DNA of 64,000 bases from Puccinia triticina (GCF_026914185.1 NC_070559.1:4996001-5060000); one strand, 5' to 3'; positions 33,839 to 46,258 are shown, counted from the first letter of the stretch. Made by a program: numbers and translations. Notes: generated from the letters alone by a model not told the origin.

Positions 33839-33851
33839 GGTTATGAGCACC
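33839..33851 (+). promoter_or_regulatory. Primer-binding site of the copia element
   Basis: GGTTATGAGCACC directly follows the LTR. GGTTATGAGC is complementary to a CAT-anticodon-loop sequence (GCTCATAACC), as in Drosophila copia, which primes from the anticodon-stem half of initiator tRNA-Met rather than the 3' end. Confidence 0.7.
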
Positions 33852-36800
33852 ATCTAGCCTCCAGCTACGAACGATCTCGCCAAGCACGTAAAATACCGGC
33901 TTTCTTTCGAGTACTTGCACGTGTGGACCCACAAAAAGGATCAATTCTAGCGTTCTCTCCTACAAATGTTGAACGACACAAAAGAGAACCCACCCACTCA
34001 CACCAGCGTCGCTCTCCAACCCTCGACGTCTGCCTCTACCGCAAAAATCTCTACGGCCAGACTTCCAATTCTCAAAGCACCGGGCGCCGACTCCAACTTT
34101 CTCAATTGGAAAAAGGTTGTCCTCCGGGTGTTTAAATCAGCAAAAGTCAATCATGTTCTCACCTCCGTCGCCGCTAACCTCCGACCTCACACCTGGGAGG
34201 AAGACAATGACCTTGTCTGTGCGGTCCTAGTCCAGATTGTTGATGAAGCAAATCTCCGTCATCTTGCCGACGAAGACAACGCAGCAAAGATATGGGACAA
34301 TCTTTCCCGGCCTCATCAAGACTCCTCGACCGGAGGTCGAGTCTACTGGATCAGAAAGCTGGTGAATGCTCGCATGGAAGGCAGCGATATCAACTCCCAC
34401 ATCGAGACGTTGGCTAACTACTACGAGCGCTTAAACTCGCTCGTCACTCCCGAAAAACCCCTAACCCCGGACGACGTCCATAACGCTGCTCTTCTCAGCT
34501 CGATTCCCCCCGATTGGCTCCACTGTGTCTCCGCTCTCATGAATCAAGAAGGCGTAAAAACGGAAACAATAGTTTCAGCCCTCAAGAACGAAGCTATACG
34601 TCGCGAGTCTCAAGGCGACATTATCTCAGTCTCATCCACCAAAGCCAACTCTTCAAGGCCGCCTCCCTCGTCTAACACGTCCAAAGCTACCAAGGGCGAC
34701 TCTTCCAAAAAACCGCGCAGATGCCCGCTGTGCAACAGCGATTCACATGATCTCAACTCCTGCAACAACACCAGGAAGCTCATCGCGGATCATAAAGCTG
34801 CCCAAAAGGCGCGCTGGGAAGCGAGTCAACAAGATAAGTCCTCTACTTCCACCAAACCGGCTGCTCGGGCGGGCAGGACTTCGGCGGCTACCTTAGGACA
34901 ATCTCCCCACAAATATGAAGAGGACGGCGAATCAGACTACTCCGGATCCGAAATCGAGGTGACGGCCGGCAACGCAGTGGTTTCTCTTTCCATCCCCTCC
35001 GACCTTGCGCGAGGGGGGGATATCAACATCGACTCGGGCTGCTCAATGTCGATGACGCCGGATTTCTCGCAAGTTGATCACCCGAAGCCAGATAGCACTC
35101 CAGTCAGACTGGCCGATCACTCAGCAGTCGAGGCCTCTCATAAAGGCCTTCTCAGACTACCAATCGCAGGCGACAAGATGGTCAAGTCCCTCGTGGTCCC
35201 AGCACTCCACGAACCTCTTCTCTCGGTGGCAGCCTTGTGCGACGCAGGTCTGACGGTTGTATTCACAAGGAACTCGTGCGATTTCTTTGCCTCACCACCA
35301 GCCCAAATCACCGGAGACCTCGAAGGAAGAGGCTACAGACAAGGCAATCTCTACTACTTACCGGCCGAGCCTGTAAGCTCGAATTCTTCCCTAACCCTTT
35401 CCCCAAAACCTTTAGACAACTCGTTGATGGCATACCATCTGCGGTTCTCCCACATCGGCCTAAAACCACTCAAAACTCTCCTGAAAACGCACGGAATCAC
35501 TCCGACAGTAATGAATGAGATTGACGTACAACAATGCCCGATATGCGTACAAGCCAAAATGCCTCGGAAAGCATTCAAGTCCCGATCCTCCCACCGTTCC
35601 TCACTCCCTGGCCAGATTATTCACTCAGACGTTGGGTCGTACGAGGTGAACTCGAGGGAGGGCTATAAATTTTTCATTACATTTGTCAATGACTGTTCCA
35701 AATCTCTTTCAATCTACCCAATGAAATCAAAAAGCGACGCATTTGCGTGTTTTAAACTCTTTCGCACTTTCTTCGAAAAAAGCGGCTCCCACAAAATCCT
35801 CTCCCTAAGAACAGATAACGGCGGCGAGTATCTGTCCAATGAGTTCACGTTGTACCTATCTCTTGCGGGTATCAAACACGAGCCAGGTCCTCCCCACTCC
35901 CCAGAGCTGAATGGGGTAGCCGAGCGGACAAACAGGACCATCAGCAACTTTGTCAGATCCTCCCTTCTAACTGCTAATCTCCCCAAATCCTTCTGGGCAG
36001 ATGCAATTCGACACTTTCTATTTATCTACAACTCAGTCCCATGCCACACTCCCGTCGGTTTCAAAACTCCAGCCTCTATCCTTGGCGAATCAACGATCGA
36101 CATCAACTCCGTCCATCCCTTTGGGTGCCTAGCCTGATACAAGGTCCCAGAGGCGAATCGGAAAAAGTTGGACAACAAGGCTCGTTCCTCCATCCTCCTC
36201 TCCTACCTCTTGGATGGGAACGGGTATAGGCTGTGGGATTTGGAGCGCCGGTCAGTGCTGAAATCCAGGGATGTTGTATTCCATGATTTCTCCTTTCCCT
36301 ACGGATCCAAGCTCGCTCCATCCCCTCTCTCCGTTGCAACAGAAATCGATTGGTCTCAACTACAACCCAGTAAAACCCCGGCACTTCCTTCTCAAGAAAC
36401 CGCGCCTCTCCTCGCCCCTTCAAGCCCGGGTCAAAATCCCTCATCGACCTCTGACTCGCACCCTCCGGCCCGCACGCCGTCACCAGATCTTCCTCCGCTG
36501 AACATTCCCCTCCAACCACGCTTTGATTGCCGCTTGACTGCTTCAATCCACGCACCCGGGAATGCGGCTCGCCTGCCACAGCAAATATCCTCAGATTCTG
36601 ACCATTCCGACTCCGTTAACTTTCAATCTCCTCCATCTTCCCCACCTGCTAGCCGTCAATCACCTGATCTCTCAATCATCACTCTTCCTCCCCTCCCCCC
36701 CCCCTCTCCCCCTGTTCCTGATCTTCCTCCTATTCCCTCGTCCCCCCCCTCTCCCGCTTCCTCACATCCGCCTACCCCGCAGCTTCCGCCGACTCCAGCC

Positions 36801-37179
36801 CCTCCTCCGCCTCCAAAGCCAGTTTCCCCGCCTCCGCCTGCTCGCCGCAGCGGTCGGGAAAGGAAGGCCCCTGATCGTTACGGGCAGTGGTCCAAAAATA
36901 CCGTTGCAGATTCAGAGGTCGACACCCCTAAAACTTGGCGACAACTCCTCAAGTCTCCCAACAAACACCGATGGCTTAAGGCTGCTGACGAGGAATTTGC
37001 ATCACTCCTAGGAATGCAAACCTGGCGCCTAGTCCCCAGACCGGAAAAACGGAAGATAATAAAATCAAAGTGGGTCTTCAAGGTGAAGCGCCGACCCAAC
37101 CACTCCATCCAAAAGCTTAAAGCTTGCCTTGTCGCTATGGGCTACACCCAGGTTCATGTAGAGACTGTAAAATGAAGAT

Positions 37180-37264
37180 GTGTCTGGTGAGAGTCGAACT
37201 CACGACCTCAGCTATGCTGAGACACATACTAGAGTGCTGCCTTTACCAACTAGGCTACAGACGC
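37180..37264 (-). other. tRNA-like sequence in TRIM LTR (first copy)
   Basis: On minus: acceptor GCGTCTG against CAGACAC (one mismatch), D-arm-like GCC TAGTTGGTAAA GGC, a long arm CTCAG CATAG CTGAG in the place of a class II variable arm, and a perfect T-arm GTGAG TTCGACT CTCAC. A-box TAGCCTAGTTGG and B-box GAGTTCGACTC fit an internal Pol III promoter. The anticodon stem is unconvincing, so it is not called a functional tRNA. Confidence 0.7.
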
Positions 37265-37602
37265 TTGTGACTGCCAGCTGGGTGGTTGGTTGGTACTGCT
37301 CATGGGACAATCCAACAGCCCTCCATACTGTGGTGATACATCATGGTAGCAGACTAACAGACAACTCAACACCCCCCCCTTGCTACATGATGGGAAGTGG
37401 GGATTGACCCCAAGAGAGAGTGGGAATGAGACCCAGGAAAGATGATCAGCGTAGGGATTGAACCCGTGATCTAGATGTAGGCTTATAGGGGTTTGCGTGG
37501 TCTTACAAGTAAGCATTCACAAATTCATCAAGTCTCTATTGTAAGCAAGTAGCGCTCAGGTAGCTCTGGGCTCATAACCTGTAGAGACTGTAAAATGAAG
37601 AT

Positions 37603-37687
37603 GTGTCTGGTGAGAGTCGAACTCACGACCTCAGCTATGCTGAGACACATACTAGAGTGCTGCCTTTACCAACTAGGCTACAGACGC
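37603..37687 (-). other. tRNA-like sequence in TRIM LTR (second copy)
   Basis: Same sequence as 37180-37264 at the same offset in the other LTR; no differences in the tRNA-like part. Confidence 0.7.
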
Positions 37688-39349
37688 TTGTGACTGCCAG
37701 CTGGGTGGTTGGTTGGTAGTGCTCATGGGACAATCCAACAGCCCTCCATACTGTGGTGATACATCATGGTAGCAGACTAACAGACAACTCAACAGTTCAG
37801 GGTCTAGACTACAATCAAGTTTTCTCGCCGACCCTGCGCTTGGAAACCTTGAGGCTCATCTTCTCTCTCCTAGCAAACAGGAACTGGAAAGGTCGCCAGG
37901 TCGATTTTAAAACGGCCTTTCTCAACAGTCATCTCGATCAGCCAATCTTCATGGAGCAACCTCCCGGTTTTGAAGACCCTCGACATCCCGACTGGGTCTG
38001 TGAAGTTACCCGATCTCTCTACGGATTGAAGCAATCCCCTCGTCAGTGGAACATCAAGCTCCACAAGGCCCTCCTGGAATTGGGTCTCAAGAACTCGAAA
38101 TACGACCCAACCCTCTACTTCAAAATCCATTCGGGCCAGCTTGTTGGCGCGCTAACAACCCACGTCGACGACCTGGCAATTGTAGGCGAGCCGGGGTTTG
38201 TTGACTCCATTATATCGAATATAGGGAAGCGCTTTAAGATTGGAGCGGACGAGGAACTGAATCACTTTCTCTCTCTGAAAATCACCCGCGATATCTCGAA
38301 TAAAGCGGTCTTCATCAATCAGTCTCACTATATCTCCGAAATCTGCACACGCTTCCTTGGCGATCATCACACCACTGTGTCCACACCTACCGACACAAAC
38401 TTCAAGAATCTCCGGCATCGAACTCCGGCCGACCCACCGTCGCCCGGCCCCTATCCCCAACTCATTGGTTCTCTTCTGTGGGTGTCTCAATGCACCCGCC
38501 CGGACATCTCCTTCGCGGTTAACAGACTATCCCAACATCTGCGGGACCCATCCGCAGCTCACTGGCACGCCGCTCTTCGAATCCTCAACTATCTGGTCTC
38601 AACAAAGAATCTCAAGCTTCAACTAGGCGGGTCTCTCACTCTGTCCGGATACTCTGACTCCGACTGGGCGGAGGATCGGGACGATAGGCACTCTACGTCT
38701 GCGTACACCTACCGAGTGGGCAACGGGGCCATCTCCTGGAAATCCCGTAAGCAGGCCACGGTCTCTCTATCCAGCACGGAGGCTGAGTACAAAGCCCTCT
38801 CCGACTCATGCAAAGAGGGCTTGTGGCTCCAACATCTTCTCACCGAGCTGCGCCTCCGTCCTGACACAGCTATACCCTTACATGTCGACAACAAAGGGGC
38901 CGAGGCACTGGCGAAAAATCCGGAACACCATGCTCGAACCAAACACATACACGCTCGCTATCACTTCATTCGGGAGTGTGTTCAGGACGGCAACATCAAG
39001 CTCCTTCACGTGTCCACCAAGGACATGTTGGCTGACATGCTAACAAAGCCTTTGCCACGAGTCGCGCTAGAAAAACACAGGTTAATGTTTGGTCTTGTTC
39101 CGTAGGCGCCCTCCCCTCTCTCTCTCCGTCGGCCACCTTTGCACCCTCCTCCAAACCCCTATCTATCCCATCCCACCTTCTCTCTCTCCCTCAATCCTCC
39201 CCTTTTCTTATTCTCCCCCGGTCTTTCTCCTCATTCCTTTTCCTTCCCCTATCCATATCTCTCTCTTCTTACCACTTCTTTCCCTCTATCTTTTCTTTTT
39301 TTTATCTTGTCTTTCCCTTTCTCCTTTCTTTTCTCTGTTCCATGTCTGC

Positions 39350-39361
39350 AGCAAGGGGGGG
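39350..39361 (+). promoter_or_regulatory. Polypurine tract of the copia element
   Basis: AGCAAGGGGGG immediately before the 3' LTR, the plus-strand primer site. Confidence 0.85.
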
Positions 39362-39723
39362 TGTTGAGCTAGTTCACATAGTGTTTTATCTCTCTTTTCC
39401 ATTTCCGCCTCCGCGTCCGTATGCCACACACATGTCACTCTGTTGTTAGTCACCTTTCACACATCCTCATGTACACCTGAGACAGCGGGTGTGGAAGAAC
39501 CTTTTCCTCATCCTTCCACACCCACCGCACACTCAACCCGCCTCGTGCCCGCTGTCATCAGGTATGCTTTGTTTCTTGTTTCTCTTTTCTTCTCATTCTC
39601 TCTCTCCTCACTTCTTTCTTTGTATGATGATTTGTCTTACCCACACAATCCACATCCTTCCACACCCACCTCACACTCGACCCGCCTCGTGCCCGCTGTC
39701 ATCAGCACTTGTTCAGCTTATCA
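39362..39723 (+). repeat. 3' LTR of the copia element
   Basis: 362 bp; nearly identical to 33479-33838, differing by a TC indel and two substitutions. Confidence 0.95.
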
Positions 39724-39729
39724 TTGACA

Positions 39730-40736
39730 ATGACCATCTGGACAAAATCTAAGGCACAGACATAAGAATAATGATTTTAACGGAACATATTTAAACTGTT
39801 TAAGAACCAGCATGTTCTGTCTAGCTGGACGACTTCCTGTCAAGTCTGGGAGCCCCACAGATCTCAATTTACACACCCAAAATTATAATCTTCAGTAAAA
39901 AGTAGTTTGTTTTCCTGAGCCTGGAGTTCATTCATTTCATGTGTGCTGTTTGTTGTTTTGGTAAGTGTCTTAATTTAGGAGTGAGAGGGGAATCTAGAGC
40001 TTTCTAAATTCCAACAGGAAGAGTCAAGACATCCACTTAACACAAGTCCCCTCTGGTGGGAGGCGCTGGCAGCTTCCCCGGACCTCCATCCAAGTGACTT
40101 TGTTAAGCTACACCACCAGTGCAATCACACAGATTCTTAACATTTCCCTGACATCGGTGTCGCCAAGATTTCAGTGTGGATACCCTGTGATGATTGATGT
40201 TGGGAGATGGTTGGCATCAGCTAGATGCCCCGGTTGATGTTGGTCAGACACAAACTTTGCCATGTCACCCCAACAATAATGTCACCAGGATGTTGTTCCT
40301 GTGCAACATCCTGCTAATATCAGGAGTGCCCGCGACTCCCGCATTGCACAGGTGTTGAGTCTGCTGGTGCGCTGGCACACAGAGCAACACCACATATGTG
40401 ACTCGCCAGCGGCCACTAGCAATGTACTGCTGTGGTTGATGCGGAGACGTGTGCCGCTGTGGGATGTGGGAGCTGGCGCGCTGGCAGTCCTCTGTGCACC
40501 ACATATGGTTGTTGGCGCCACCCCCCATGGCGCGCCTAGGTGCGCCCGCCCCGCACCCGCGCACCCAGGCGCGCACAAATGGGGTTTGGTGAGCACCCAG
40601 GAAAACTAATTTCCCAAGGGCTGAGAAAGAGTGTCACATAGTTGAAAAACAGATTGAAACAAGTACCAGGGCCATTAATGATGGGATCTGAATCACTGGT
40701 GGCCCTGTGAATCAAGGTTCACAGTATATATGCCTG
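39730..40736. other. No gene seen
   Basis: Intergenic sequence between the copia element and a short element. A GC-rich stretch at 40320-40590 has open frames on both strands but no family text. Confidence 0.4.
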
Positions 40737-41122
40737 TCACGGTGGGCCACTACGCTGCGCTAGAAATCAGCTAACTGCCAATTACAGCGGCACAGCTGGC
40801 AACAGGATTTTCCAAACTCCCTGAATTGTGCAGTCCTAATTTACTGATCCCTCAGGGAGTCTTATAGTTCAATCCACGTAAGGCAAGCAGTTGAATGCTG
40901 CAAAACAGACCGTGTTAGCTGGACTTTCCTGAAAATGGAATTTTGGCTCTGTGTCCGGTAACCAGGATGTCCTGAATCCCTGATGCAACAATCCAGCTGG
41001 GCCATTTTGATCAGGGAGGCTCCTAGAATATTCTCACCAGTTTAAGTGGTTCAATGCTGCGGAGAGGGCCGCGTAATCAGCTGTTAGCTCATTTTTTGGT
41101 GTAGCGTAGCAGCCCACTGTCA
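40737..41122. mobile_element. Degenerate relative of the CAAC-ended elements, about 386 bp
   Basis: Left end TCACGGTGGGCCACTACGC and, inverted from the right, TGACAGTGGGCTGCTACGC resemble the ends at 31988 and 13169. Flanking 7-mers no longer match (ATGCCTG / TTGTCAG). Non-coding; an older insertion. Confidence 0.6.
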
Positions 41123-43250
41123 TTGTCAGACAGGACCTGGCCTGTGCTTGTGCAATGTGGGGTGCAATCTCCTTTGCAGACGCTTTGCCCCCCTCAGAGA
41201 GGCTTAGTTTAGAAGCTTGCTTGAATCATTCAAAAAGCAGAATCTACTTTACCATGCCCTCAACTAGAACCTTTACCTGCTCCACCTGATTGCTTGAAGC
41301 CTTCAGCCTCCGATGGTCCAAAATAGGCTGGCTTCCTGATGTCCCATCTCAGAAAATACCAGTCAAGAAGACAACAAGCTAAGTGCACATAAATATTGCA
41401 AAAAAGTTGTGTTGAATCTTGATTTGCTTGAAAATGTGTCATCTTTTCTATAAGTATATGCTAAAAATTTCATTTAGAATCTTAAAAATTTCATTTATAA
41501 GTGAAAAACCGGCCATTTTATGGTTTTACCAAAAAGAACTTGGCGCCCCGGCGCCCCCAGCCAAAGGCGCCAGCTCCTAGACTTTTTGAGGCGCCGGCTG
41601 GCACGCACTTTTTCAAAAGTGGCGCCGACAAATAGCAGTGCACCACATGGGTTAGTTTCCCCGCCTCCCCCCGGGGTATAGCGGGGCCCTTTCCTCCCTT
41701 TCCTGTGGAGGGGTAGGTGTCTTGCCCATGGCATCATTCCGACGCCTCCCCGAGACAGGATGGGGGGGGGGGGGGGGTCGGTGCCTGATACCCACCAGAT
41801 ACATATGTATAGTAGGACGGTTCACGTAGGCCATTTTTAACCCTTGCTGATTTCACGATCGCCGTGGCGACCCGACTCCGACGTCTGACCTTGCAGGGGC
41901 AGGTGATGTCACCCCGACAGTCCCCGAAGCCTCCGGATGACATCCTTCTGCACCGGTGGTGTAGGTATTGCGTCATTGATATCATCTGCTTTACCATCTT
42001 GTGGTTTTTTTACCATTTCGCGTAATATTCGAGGACGCAAGTGTTGTGCTTCGATACGTTGCTGTTATTTTGGACATTGCAGAGTCATTGCAGAGCAGCT
42101 TTAATGTCCATACTGATCCAACGGAGGGAGTTCCCCACTGACATGTGGCACTTGCCTTCAGGCGGTTTCAGATTGTAAGCGCATGAAATTATTTATGTAG
42201 TCACAGGTTCGACAGGCCCATTCGGAAGTCTGGGATCGATCCTTCTAATTTCCACTGCCACAAGGGAATACTCAAGTTCAAACTTAAGCAGGATTGTTAC
42301 GCGATGTGTAAGGTATTTACCATTACGATCATTTTCGCACCGGTGTTCAATGAGGTCCCTTGCATTGCTGAGGCTTGCTCGTCCGCAAGCGGTGTCATAT
42401 AGTAATCGCAACTCACCGCTACGTGTGCTCTCACAATCGTACTCTCACAATCGTACTCGTGACGCCGGCATGGGACTAGGGCAACGGGGTCGTAAGGATG
42501 ACAATATCCCGCCGTTCGCGTGCGGCACCGGCCTTTAGCGTCCCAATATCGACCAGGCGGTAGGTTTCTCCGGTCTAATCGGGGCCGATGCGGTTGAGGA
42601 GCGGGATTTAACTCTGCTAATCCGAGCTAAAGGCAGCCGATGCGGTTGCTCTTACGGGTTTCGAACTTTATAAAAGTTCACCCGTGGTGTATATAGCCAC
42701 ACCATGTGCTATCAGAGTTAGACCCGACAAAGCCCGAGAAGCCCTTTATTGTATATACAGAACAGCTTCTATTGCCAAGCTAAATTTGCTGTGGAATGAA
42801 GACGCACCTTCGATTGCTTTGAATTTGAAAGCGTATATAAACATTTCATCAGTCCCTACGTTTTTCTTGCCGGTCTTTGTATTCTGCTATCCGTCAACGC
42901 ACGCCTTCAACGCCCGCCTAGTTTCTTAGCACAACTGGTCCAGCCTAGAATTTCTAAGCAGCGCATCATCACCAAGCAGCACTTCTAATCCTGCGCCACT
43001 GCCCATTTTGATTTGGTTACTTCCGAACCTTGAGGAACCAGTTTCCTTTTTTATGGAACAGTGGGAGATGAACTGCCCTACTATATCAATGAACGCCTTC
43101 ACTTCGGTGACTTTCTTTGCTCTGGTCGTGATACTACTTCCAGCTGTTAGTAACCATTTAAGGATTATTTCTACTCTCACGGATCTCCAAAAACATAGAG
43201 ACAGACCGCGTCATCGCTGACCCAAATTCGGAATTCCATTGTTGCTCTCC
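41123..43250. other. No gene recognised; poly-G tract at 41762-41777
   Basis: Includes a GC-rich patch (41540-41640, GGCGCC words), a poly-G run, and sequence upstream of the P450. A frame at 43059-43147 (MNCPTISMNAFTSVTFFALV) looks like a membrane anchor, but no splice keeping frame to the P450 was found. Confidence 0.4.
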
Positions 43251-43350
43251 TAATTTGATCACCTGCCTCACAAAAAAGCTTGCACACTTCATTTTCAGGC
43301 GTCATGAGCCCACTGCCTTCCATTACTTGGTCTTTCAAGCAGTTCTATTC

Positions 43351-45772
43351 ATGCCGCTGGTTTTCCTGTTGCAAAATTCGTTTTTCAATGGTTTATTGGC
43401 CCTTTCAGCATTCAATTTTTCTCTGGCTATACAGATAGCCTTCTACCGTCTGTTTTGGCACGATTTGAGATCTTTTCCTGGACCAAAGTTAGCGGCACTA
43501 ACCCAAGCCTGGATATTGAGAGAAGCGTACTCAGGTCGGACACGATTTACAATGAAGGAATTGGGTGAAAGGTATGGAGAATGGGTTCGAATTGGTGAGT
43601 TGGAAGTTGAATTTTACTCCCTCAATTTCTTGCGTTTGTGAATTTCGAAGAATCTCTGCACAGACATAGTGGACTTATGTATCTTCTTTTATTTAATTGG
43701 CAGGTCCCAATGAGCTCTACACAACTAGTATAGAAGCTTTATATACCATTATGGGTGCGAAAGGGTGGCCCAAAGGTCCTTCGTATGATAGCGGGATTAC
43801 CAAGGGCGACTTAGGAGGAGACAGCGTGTTGACCATCAAGACATGTTAGTTCAATAGCTTTCCTCTCTCATTTCTTCAATTGGACATGCACCTGGTCGTC
43901 CAGTCTCATCATTCGGACTTGCTATATCTCATCGATGGGTTCTCTTGAGAATATTCAAATGATTTCCTTTTCAATATTTTCACAGTGCCTGAGCATGCTA
44001 CTAGACGAAGAATGTAAGTTTTCGCGAATTCAGACAGTCTGTGGATATCAGACATAGTTTTCTCAAATCTTTGATTTAGATGGAATAAAGCGTTTACACC
44101 AAAAGCAATCGTTGAGTATCTTCCATCAATCGAGAACCGTTTGGATGAAATGATCAGCGTCATAGATGACCACGTGAAGCAAAAGAAGAATGTCGACTTG
44201 TGTTTACAACTTGGTTGCTTTGTTTATGACAGTCAGTTAGGGTTTTTGGTTTTGTCTTTGATCTCTTCTTACCTCGCCAGCTAATATTTTTTCTTGGTTT
44301 CAATCCACCTGCCTTCAATCTGCTACACTTGAAGCGATGTGTGACATGGCCTTTGGAGGTTTGTTCACTTGTAATTTTTACAGTCTGCATGCGCTGGTAA
44401 CAAGAGGCTGAAGCCCACAGAACATCTTATTTTCGCGAATGACGACATTCTGCTAATGATTTCTTATTCCTATTAATCTGCATGCTTCATCTTGCACTCG
44501 GGTATTACAGCACCTACTGGGACAGGTTTATTAAAAAATCAGAAGGAAAAACATCGTCTATTGACCCACATGGGACGAGTGGTTCGGCAAGTTGGAATTG
44601 TTCGCAACATGCCCTGGCTGACGCCACTAGTCAAGGCATGGCCAAGTACTCAAAGAAAAGAGCAATCTGAGTTCAGGAATTTCACCAGGTCAATGTTCCT
44701 GAAGCGCAGGAATCAGGGATTCGGGTCTCAGTTGGATGTATTTCACTATTTGGTCAGTAGATTGTTTTTGCCCAACCTCACGACAATATTTTAGCCTTTG
44801 GGTATAAGGCTGATCACGTTGTGGTGTGTTCATCTGCTCTGCCGTTTAGCTAGGAGAGGATACCGAGACTGGAACAAGATTAAACGCAGCGGAATTGGCA
44901 GCAGATTCCACTTTATTGGTGATGTAAGCACAAGTAGAGGACCATCGTGTCTTATTAGTCGATAGAATCCTGAGCATGTGTCCCGTCTTTAATTCACTCT
45001 AGCACTGGCTCAGATACAACCCGAACGGTATTCATTGCGTTTTTCTTATACATGTTGAAGCATCCTAGTTGCATGGAAGAATTGCAAGCAGAATTGATGG
45101 CTGCACCCGATTTATCTCCGCCAACGCTTGGCCAACTTCCGTATCTGAACGCATGTCTTCAAGAAACCATGCGGTTGCAGCCTCCTTCGCCTGCGAATCT
45201 TCAGCGCATGTGTCCTCCGGGAGGTGCTGTGATCTGCGGAAGGCACATTCCTGAAGGAACCAAAGTTCGCTTTAGCAACTATGCGGTTCAGCGAGATGAA
45301 AGATACTTTGATCAACCTGACGAATTTCGTCCTCAGCGCTGGCTCAAAAACCCAGAGAAAGAGAAGTTGGGCGAAGGAGAAGGCACCGAAAGGTTGAACG
45401 AAAGAGCATTTTTCAGCTTTTTAATTGGCCCAGGAGCTTGTGTTGCAAAAAATTTGGCCTGGATGGAAATGAGATTGGTGAGTTTGTGCTGCGCTTTGGA
45501 TCACTGGAAACTATAGAGCACTCGTATTATACGCAGTTTCTCGTCTTCTCTAGATGTTTCTAACCCACACTTGCTCAGTAACCAAAGGCTGACAAAGATA
45601 CAATCACCCGTATCTGCAGGTTGTCGCCACGTTATTAACAAGCTACGACGTTGCATTCGCCAAAGGCTTTGATCCTGTAGCTTTTGAATCTTCATGGACC
45701 GACGCTTACCTGTTGTTAATCGAGGAGCCATTTGAAGTCACATTTACGCCTAAAGCCGGTCGATTGAGATAA
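43351..45772 (+). CDS. Cytochrome P450 monooxygenase
   Basis: Exons 43351-43594, 43704-43844, 43986-44013, 44080-44231, 44335-44358, 44511-44752, 44850-44923, 45003-45477, 45620-45772 join in frame to 510 residues through eight GT-AG introns. Landmarks in order: N-terminal hydrophobic anchor, LRSFPGPKLAA (proline-rich hinge), C-helix-like RRRIWNKAF, I-helix ITGSDTTRT (oxygen activation), ETMRLQ (ExxR), PDEFRPQRW, and the haem loop FLIGPGACVAK with the ligand Cys. Such P450s are ER-anchored and take electrons from P450 reductase; substrate unknown. The start at 43351 is the first in-frame ATG before the anchor; coding-like sequence continues upstream to 43255, so a 5' exon is possible. Introns 4 and 7 are the least certain. 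Confidence 0.92.
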
Positions 45773-46255
45773 CGGCTTCTGAATCAACTAGCTGGATTGG
45801 GGATGAATTTAACTGAAAACTTTATATCGGGATCCTTAGCTTGCAGATAATTTCTAGCTGACTGCTCCGCATAAACATGTTTCTCTATCAATTTAAGCAA
45901 TATTTTTCACTCTATTTCCGCATTGTATTTATGTGCGCCGTATCATAGCTTGTACTCTAACTTAACGAAGTCCCTCTGTAACTGGCTGCAGGGCTGCCCA
46001 ATCTTGCAATCCTGCAGCAAATTTGGACCAATTCTCTAAACTAGCATCCCACTGGCACATATTATATAGCACCATTTCCAGGTGTTGGTTTTTGATACAT
46101 ACTGTGTGCTGAATGTGGTTTAGCAGCCCAATCATTCCCACTGGATTTGCTCTAAATATTAGGCCAAAGTTAACATATGAACACAGGAAGATTTGATTTG
46201 GAACTCACAATCATATCTTGTGGACCCATGCAACAGGCTTAGTAGGACTAGTATG
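45773..46255. other. 3' flank of the P450 gene, no gene seen
   Basis: AT-rich intergenic sequence between the P450 stop and the element at 46259. Confidence 0.5.
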
Positions 46256-46258
46256 TAA

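Larger units (their letters stand above)
37157..37794 (-). mobile_element. TRIM (miniature LTR retroelement), 638 bp, inserted in the copia RT
   Basis: Two direct 215-bp LTRs (37157-37371 and 37580-37794), TGTAGAGACTG to CAACTCAACA on plus, differ at one base. The GTTCA duplication lies at 37152-37156 and 37795-37799. The 208-bp interior has no coding capacity. Read on minus, the LTR starts TGTTGAG like the copia LTR; the PBS is GGTTATGAGCCC (37579-37568) and the PPT GCAAGGGGGGGG (37383-37372). Both match the copia element's signals, so mobilisation by copia proteins in trans is likely. Confidence 0.92.
33966..39105 (+). pseudogene. copia gag-pol polyprotein, interrupted by TGA and by a TRIM
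   Basis: The frame starts at ATG 33966. Gag (UBN2-like) has FLNWKKVVLRVFKSAKVNHV; the knuckle is CPLCNSDSHDLNSC (CX2CX4HX4C); protease INIDSGCSMSMTPDF; GAG-pre-integrase HLRFSHIG and CPICVQAK; integrase HSDVGSYE, LRTDNGGEY and NGVAERTN (DDE). At 36135-36137 TGA stands where the family has Trp. The frame continues to a Pro-rich linker and the RT start (WVFKVKRRP), is cut by the TRIM at 37157, and resumes at 37800: GLDYNQVFSPT, DFKTAFLNSHL, LYGLKQSPRQW, HVDDLAI (RT Asp-Asp), then RNase H (DSDWAEDRDDRHS, STEAEYKAL, KHIHARYHF) ending 39105. Removing the TRIM and one GTTCA restores frame exactly. Confidence 0.93.
33479..39723 (+). mobile_element. Ty1/copia LTR retrotransposon, 6245 bp, young
   Basis: 5-bp duplication TTGAC at 33474-33478 and 39724-39728. 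The two LTRs differ by about two substitutions and one 2-bp indel, so insertion is recent. PBS, PPT and a single gag-pol frame are all visible. Internal order is gag, protease, integrase, RT, RNase H, diagnostic of copia. It is interrupted by one TGA codon and by a TRIM inserted in the RT region. Confidence 0.95.

Noticed and set aside
37180..37264. Genuine nuclear tRNA gene
   Set aside because: Identical copy at the same offset in the second LTR, poor anticodon stem and acceptor mismatch; better explained as an LTR component.
43059..43147. Upstream first exon of the P450 (membrane-anchor-like MNAFTSVTFFALVVILLP)
   Set aside because: The available GT donors do not give the phase needed to enter the next exon; left as unproven.
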